Assembly (NCBI RefSeq): GCF_020623625.1
Contig: NC_060201.1
Coordinates: forward strand, 2,101,682 to 2,165,681
Length of the DNA stretch: 64,000 bases
Origin: Saccharomycodes ludwigii
Taxonomy: Eukaryota > Ascomycota > Saccharomycetes > Saccharomycodales > Saccharomycodaceae
Direction of reading: 5' to 3'
In this document: positions 59,578-64,000 of the stretch, piece by piece
How the letters are laid out: every line of letters starts with the position of its first letter
Position numbering within the stretch: the stretch's first letter is position 1
Translations under genes and position numbers: made by a program
Notes under the pieces: model-generated
Told to the model about the DNA's origin: nothing
Databases searched by the model: none
The model's input: the letters and a program-made list of their open reading frames with translations, nothing else

Positions 59578-61614
59578 TTAATATAGTTGATTTGAAACTA
59601 ATTTATAAACCTCTTGATATTCGTTATGTAGTTTAGTTTCGTTATATTGTAAATAACCATGCATATTGTCATTCAAAAAACAACGGGCTTCTTCAAATTT
59701 ATCCATTTTTATCAAAGATTTAACCAATACTAACCCACACCTTAACAATCTATAATTATCACCCCATATAGCTTGTTCCTCTATTAAATCAAACAAATGC
59801 ACTAGCATTCTTGCATCACCGTTTTTAACATGTTTCTGGTAAATTTCAACTTCCTTCAACCTGAATTCAAAGGCCCATATTCTATCTTTAAAAATATTTA
59901 CGCATTCTTGGTATTTATTCTTACATAAAATCGCTGCTGCGTTATAATCGTCATAATACATTTTATAATTGATTGCTAATAAATTTAAGTGCTGTTTGAA
60001 TTCATAAGGTAGTTCTTGTGATTCATAAAAATAGGAGATATTAAATGGTAGTTTGATATCAGCCTTTAAGTTTGAATATGCTTCATATAGTATCCTGATA
60101 TAAATATTAGTCGAAGTTGAAGCAACTGTTTTCAAGTCATATAAATGTAATTTCTTCAAATCAGTAACTTTAGTATCTAAATTGGCAGCTGCATTTTCAT
60201 TTAACAAATTTAAAGAATAATATGTTTCAGCTAATTTTTTGTTGCCCAGAATCAACCAAACTTCATACGATGTATCGTATAAAGAAAATGGAAATGAAAA
60301 AGTTGAAAGGGATGATATATCAGAAGAATAATTTAGTATGAAATTAATCATGTGGTTTTTAAAAACATTTGTCGTAGTAATATTTGATCTAGTTAGATTT
60401 AGTAAATTTTCTGCCATATATATTTTGCTAATCCATCTGATATCCAATTTATCTTTAAAATTCTTCATATATGGGATTATTTGTTCTATTTTAATAGTAA
60501 AACGATGCTTCATTTGCGGATAAGTTTGGATAAAGACAAATATCCACAACAAGGTACTAGATAAGTAATCAAAATCCTTTGTTTCACGTGCATGGTATAA
60601 ACTGGATCCCAAATGCAACGCCGCTTTATCCAAATAACCAAATAATATGTACACTTTCATTAAAAGAGATGATATGCTTTTAAACTCACCAACCGTTTTA
60701 GCTTGATCTAATAAGTAATAAAAATTATCCAAGACTTCGAGATACTTTTTTTCATATATTATCTCTAGATTTTTTAAATGGTACGGTTGAAAATAGAAAC
60801 ATAAATCTGTATTTGCCACTGGTAGATCTGAAGACTTTGTATGGGTAGTAGGTCCAATGGATTGAAATAGCTTTTGCATAAAATTGCAATATTTCATGCT
60901 TTCCTTATATTTATCATACTTAACAACAGAATTATCATAATTACTCTCCAGAAGCAAAAAATCATTTTTAATATCAATATAATTATAATCTAAGACTTTT
61001 TCAAAAAAGGGATCATGGGTATAATTCTTCATACGATCATCCTCAAACTTCAAATTTGCCAGTCTCGCATTTTCATTCAATTCCTCTTGTATTTGATCGA
61101 TTATGAAAGAATATTCACAGAAATTCATTTGATCATAAGCTTTAATGCACGTCTCTATGAAATCACCTAAGATACTTTTAGTTAAAACTTTACGTACAAA
61201 ATAATCATCATTTTTGAAATTCTCTTCAACAGCATTTTCAACTAGTACATGGTCTTTAAAAAATGTTATTAAGTTTGATAAATTTTGTAATTTATCAAAT
61301 TTGCTTAAAATAAAAGCAAATTCCTTATGTAGAAAACTTTTGTTATTCAAAATTGCCAACAAACTCTTCAATTTAACAAAGGGAGGTATAACAGGCGCTA
61401 CTATTCCATGTTGATCAACTTTCCAATCTACATATGGTGCAAATGTTTTTAAATCAATAATTTTTAATAACAAAAGTTTACTCATGCCTTGTGGTGTCCA
61501 TGCATGTGATGTTGTTATGCCATTAGTTGTATTATATTCTTCCCTTAAAAAGATAAATATAACAAATAATATATATACATGATATGATTTTAGTTCTGGC
61601 GAAGGTGATATCAT
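59578..61614 (-). CDS. APC5: Anaphase-promoting complex subunit Apc5
   Basis: A TPR-type scaffold subunit of the APC/C ubiquitin ligase. The 678 residues match S. cerevisiae Apc5 (685). The N-terminal YHVYILFVIFIFL helix and KSILGDFIETCIKAYDQMNF are typical. The rest is a helical repeat array with few low-complexity insertions. Identification relies partly on position and orientation (YOR249C, next to CLP1). Its start is a clear ATG with the promoter in the 389-bp spacer to CLP1. Confidence 0.88.
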   Translation of the reverse strand: MISPSPELKSYHVYILFVIFIFLREEYNTTNGITTSHAWTPQGMSKLLLLKIIDLKTFAPYVDWKVDQHGIVAPVIPPFVKLKSLLAILNNKSFLHKEFAFILSKFDKLQNLSNLITFFKDHVLVENAVEENFKNDDYFVRKVLTKSILGDFIETCIKAYDQMNFCEYSFIIDQIQEELNENARLANLKFEDDRMKNYTHDPFFEKVLDYNYIDIKNDFLLLESNYDNSVVKYDKYKESMKYCNFMQKLFQSIGPTTHTKSSDLPVANTDLCFYFQPYHLKNLEIIYEKKYLEVLDNFYYLLDQAKTVGEFKSISSLLMKVYILFGYLDKAALHLGSSLYHARETKDFDYLSSTLLWIFVFIQTYPQMKHRFTIKIEQIIPYMKNFKDKLDIRWISKIYMAENLLNLTRSNITTTNVFKNHMINFILNYSSDISSLSTFSFPFSLYDTSYEVWLILGNKKLAETYYSLNLLNENAAANLDTKVTDLKKLHLYDLKTVASTSTNIYIRILYEAYSNLKADIKLPFNISYFYESQELPYEFKQHLNLLAINYKMYYDDYNAAAILCKNKYQECVNIFKDRIWAFEFRLKEVEIYQKHVKNGDARMLVHLFDLIEEQAIWGDNYRLLRCGLVLVKSLIKMDKFEEARCFLNDNMHGYLQYNETKLHNEYQEVYKLVSNQLY

Positions 61615-62003
61615 TAGTGTATAGTTTATATGATGTTAATGACTAATTTTTAATTTTATTATTACTTTTTTTTTTTTTGGTTAGTTTTTCAGTTTTTTTT
61701 AGCTTTTTAGTTTTTTTTTTTTGCTTTTGTTTTTTTTTTTATTTTTTGAAGTTGATTTGACCTGTCCAATTTTGTCTATATATATTTTTTTTTGTGGTCA
61801 AATTTTTTGCAAAGATGTGTAAAGATCTGGGATTAAAAAAATCGTATATTTACGTTTGTATAATTTTTTTTTTAGTACTATATCATACGATGAGATATTA
61901 AATATATGTATATTTATGTATATAGAGTATAAAAATATTGTATTTTTCTTTTCTTTTCTTTCCTTTTTTTTTTGTTTTTGTTTTTTTTTTGAATAATTAA
62001 TAT
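61615..62003. promoter_or_regulatory. APC5 promoter / CLP1 3' region
   Basis: No gene is seen. It is T-rich throughout, with T runs at about 61665-61677, 61711-61741 and 61862-61875, a TTTTC repeat near 61945-61960 and an (AT)-rich patch. Confidence 0.35.
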
Positions 62004-63446
62004 TTATTCCAAGTATCTATATTGAGTTAAAATTAATGCTTTATCAGGCATTTGTCCTGGAACAGGAATTAATATTCTTAATTTTTTTCTAGTATCATTG
62101 ACTTCATTAATCAAACCAAAACCCATAATACTACTTGACAATACGGTATCGGGATCAGCATTTCTTTCTGCAAACGTTATAGCTACAATTGCATGTTGTA
62201 AGTTACTTGCATTAACCGTAACAGGTTCCAACTTAGGTTCCTCATTTTTATCTTCATCTGTATCATTATTATATACAACAGGTTCCCAAACAGTTAATTT
62301 ATTGAAACTGCTACTAACAGTATAAGGACTTAATACAGTATTTAAAGAGTTCCCATAAAAATAATCTCTAATGGCTACTCTTTGTAGAAATCTTTTATAA
62401 ACATCGTCAATTTCAACTACATTTGATTTTTTAACTATAGGTAGCGTCAATAGAGAGATGCTGTCTTTAATAGACGAGAGTGATGAAGTAAGTTGTTGTT
62501 TTATAATTTCTTCATAATTGTTAGAATTATCCTCATCATCTTTTTCCTCCTTTAATATGACAATTACATTTACATTGTACAATTTTATTATCTGTGAAAT
62601 AATCTTATTAACATGCTCCTTTTCATTTGCCCCCATATCACTTTTATCTAATAGCGATGGTGTGTCGATTATACAACCGGACCTTCTTAACAATGGATCT
62701 TTCATAATTTTTGAATTTGTAACTATGGATAATTGAGATAATATCGTATTGTACAAACTGTAATTTGTATGAATATATTCTAAACCAAAATTTTTTATTA
62801 TAGGTTGTGTCGAAGGAATTGTTGTTACACCGGTTGTTGCACTTTGACCCCAATTCGGCGCAGTGACATCAAGTATATCATATATGGTGGTAGCACTCAA
62901 ACATCCCGGAGGCGTGAAAATTCCATCAGTGGGATTTAAATTAACATATAATGGAGTAAAATTTTTAACTTTAATAGCATAAGATACCAAAGTCTTGCAT
63001 AATGTTGTTTTGCCTGTATTTTTACCGCCTATTACTAAAACATTAGGCCCTTGTGAACTAGTAAATCGCATTTTATCCAATGCAAAATGTAAATTATAAA
63101 TTTTGATCTTGTATTCTGCATATGCAGAGTTTGGGGATTGGGTGATCATAGGCTCCACAGCAGATTCTTTAGTGTACCATTTCAATTGCGTTTTATCTAC
63201 CGCGTATATTGAAAATATATCCTGATTATTGAATATATACTTGATGTTATTTGCTAATTCCGTACCAAAAATTTCTGCAATACCATATACTATTTCAATA
63301 ATTAACTGTTGGTCAGGCAATAACTGAAATTTTAATTCATGTTCTCGTGGAATTGTTATTAAATGTTCGTTGTTATTGTTGAGAGCATCTTCCATATGAT
63401 AGTCCGTTGAAATTGAACCCGCCTGCTCGATATTTCCTACACTCAT
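62004..63446 (-). CDS. CLP1: Pre-mRNA cleavage factor IA subunit Clp1
   Basis: Binds Pcf11 in cleavage factor IA for mRNA 3'-end formation. From the ATG at 63446 (MSVGNIEQAG) it has 480 residues (S. cerevisiae 445); the frame runs five codons further upstream to a GTG, unlikely to be used. The N-terminal domain includes GIAEIFGTELA (about 55-65). The Walker A loop GGKNTGKTT is at 140-148, then VNLNPTDGIFTPPGCLSATTIYD, RRSGCIIDTPS and the C-terminal NLQHAIVAITFAERNADPD and LTQYRYLE. Yeast Clp1 binds ATP without known RNA-kinase activity. It corresponds to YOR250C. Confidence 0.97.
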   Translation of the reverse strand: MSVGNIEQAGSISTDYHMEDALNNNNEHLITIPREHELKFQLLPDQQLIIEIVYGIAEIFGTELANNIKYIFNNQDIFSIYAVDKTQLKWYTKESAVEPMITQSPNSAYAEYKIKIYNLHFALDKMRFTSSQGPNVLVIGGKNTGKTTLCKTLVSYAIKVKNFTPLYVNLNPTDGIFTPPGCLSATTIYDILDVTAPNWGQSATTGVTTIPSTQPIIKNFGLEYIHTNYSLYNTILSQLSIVTNSKIMKDPLLRRSGCIIDTPSLLDKSDMGANEKEHVNKIISQIIKLYNVNVIVILKEEKDDEDNSNNYEEIIKQQLTSSLSSIKDSISLLTLPIVKKSNVVEIDDVYKRFLQRVAIRDYFYGNSLNTVLSPYTVSSSFNKLTVWEPVVYNNDTDEDKNEEPKLEPVTVNASNLQHAIVAITFAERNADPDTVLSSSIMGFGLINEVNDTRKKLRILIPVPGQMPDKALILTQYRYLE

Positions 63447-63613
63447 AGCTGATATGATCACTGTACTTGTATATAGTAAAGTTAAATAGTTATAAGGTTA
63501 CAAATAAAGTTTTGTGATTATATCGAAGAGTAAATAACATGAAAGTTTTTTGGATTAATATTATAACCTGTGAAAAAAATCGTTAATAAGATAAAAGTAT
63601 CATTTGTAACTAA

Positions 63614-63627
63614 TCCGGATATCCGGA
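63614..63627. promoter_or_regulatory. 14-bp perfect palindrome TCCGGATATCCGGA
   Basis: GC-rich for this window. It carries two CGG triplets in inverted and everted arrangements, as bound by dimers of Zn2Cys6 fungal regulators. It lies 168 bp upstream of CLP1. Confidence 0.45.
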
Positions 63628-63741
63628 CAAGGTAAACATTATTTAATACACTATTTTTTTTTTTTTGTGAAAGGGAAATGAATCTGTAAGAAGCGCTAAG
63701 GATAACTTAAACCAAGGTGGAAGTTTACTATGAAGATAAAT

Positions 63742-63792
63742 GAAGAAGAAGAAGAAGAAGAAGAAGAAGAAGAAGAAGAAGAAGAAGAAGAA
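63742..63792 (+). repeat. (GAA)17 microsatellite
   Basis: Seventeen uninterrupted GAA units. A short ATG frame (63730-63840, 36 codons) runs through it as poly-Glu and ends KKSGNMSQP. A purine repeat is open in this frame by nature, so I do not call it a gene. Confidence 0.85.
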
Positions 63793-64000
63793 AAAAAAAT
63801 AGGTCAGATGAAAAAAAGTGGTAATATGTCACAACCATAACTTATACATACATAAGATATTTACCACCCTAAACTTAATTATATAAATATCTGTAAAGAT
63901 CCATGACAATAAATTATATAAAAAACATACATCCAAAATGCTTTTCAAATTAAAGAAAATTTGATTATAAAAGTTAAACAAAGCCCCCATATCCAACTAT

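Larger units (their letters stand above)
63447..64000. promoter_or_regulatory. CLP1 upstream region
   Basis: It contains the palindrome at 63614-63627, a T12 run near 63654-63666 and a GAA repeat. No gene is supported before the window ends. Confidence 0.4.

Noticed and set aside
63730-63840. 36-codon poly-Glu frame
   Set aside because: Seventeen of its codons are a GAA microsatellite, which is open by nature; no other support.

Overview
The window is nuclear DNA of a budding yeast. It is roughly 30% G+C by eye, gene-dense, with single-exon genes on both strands and very long A or T runs between them. No tRNA, rRNA, transposon or virus-like element could be supported. Nearly every gene matches a Saccharomyces cerevisiae gene, and the order is the strongest clue to the lineage. 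From my memory of the S. cerevisiae maps, the genes fall into two sets that alternate along this one locus. Set one comes from chromosome XVI left arm: ATG5, YPL150W, PRP46, RRD2, RAD53, PEP4, KIP2, PRM4, TGS1, AIM44, PET20, CDC60, BEM4, YPL162C, SVS1, MLH3. Set two comes from chromosome XV right arm: MET7, SSP2, PUS7, ESA1, DGA1, ENV9, SRL1, APC5, CLP1. Orientations agree throughout. This one-to-two interleaving is expected of a lineage that split before the whole-genome duplication. With the very low G+C it points to the Saccharomycodaceae (Saccharomycodes or Hanseniaspora-like); the genus is an inference.

Layout: 0.4-9.8 kb ATG5 (autophagy), an ECD/ecdysoneless gene, the YPL150W-type kinase, MET7 (folate polyglutamylation). 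10-18.4 kb SSP2 (sporulation), PUS7 (pseudouridylation), PRP46 (splicing), ESA1 (NuA4 acetyltransferase), RRD2 (PP2A activator). 19-27.3 kb DGA1 (triacylglycerol), an MNN4/LicD-family gene, RAD53 (checkpoint kinase). 28.7-36.9 kb PEP4 (vacuolar protease), KIP2 (kinesin, 5' part in a second frame), PRM4, TGS1 (cap hypermethylation). 37.8-45.3 kb AIM44 (bud neck), MGL2, PET20 and an unrecognised 107-residue gene. 45.5-53.8 kb CDC60 (leucyl-tRNA synthetase), ENV9, BEM4, YPL162C. 54.7-63.4 kb an SVS1/SRL1-type secreted protein, COG8 (Golgi tethering), MLH3, APC5, CLP1.

These are housekeeping genes and do not form a pathway cluster. What breaks the conserved order is of interest: ECD (which S. cerevisiae lacks), the MNN4-like gene, MGL2, COG8 and the 107-residue gene. 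Other points are a frame break at an A12 run in KIP2, a glutaredoxin-like fold in PRM4 with the usual catalytic cysteine position occupied by serine, an ENV9 with Phe at the catalytic Tyr position, a 100-bp inverted repeat between TGS1 and AIM44, and motif clusters in several promoters. I saw no convincing wholly new multi-gene system.
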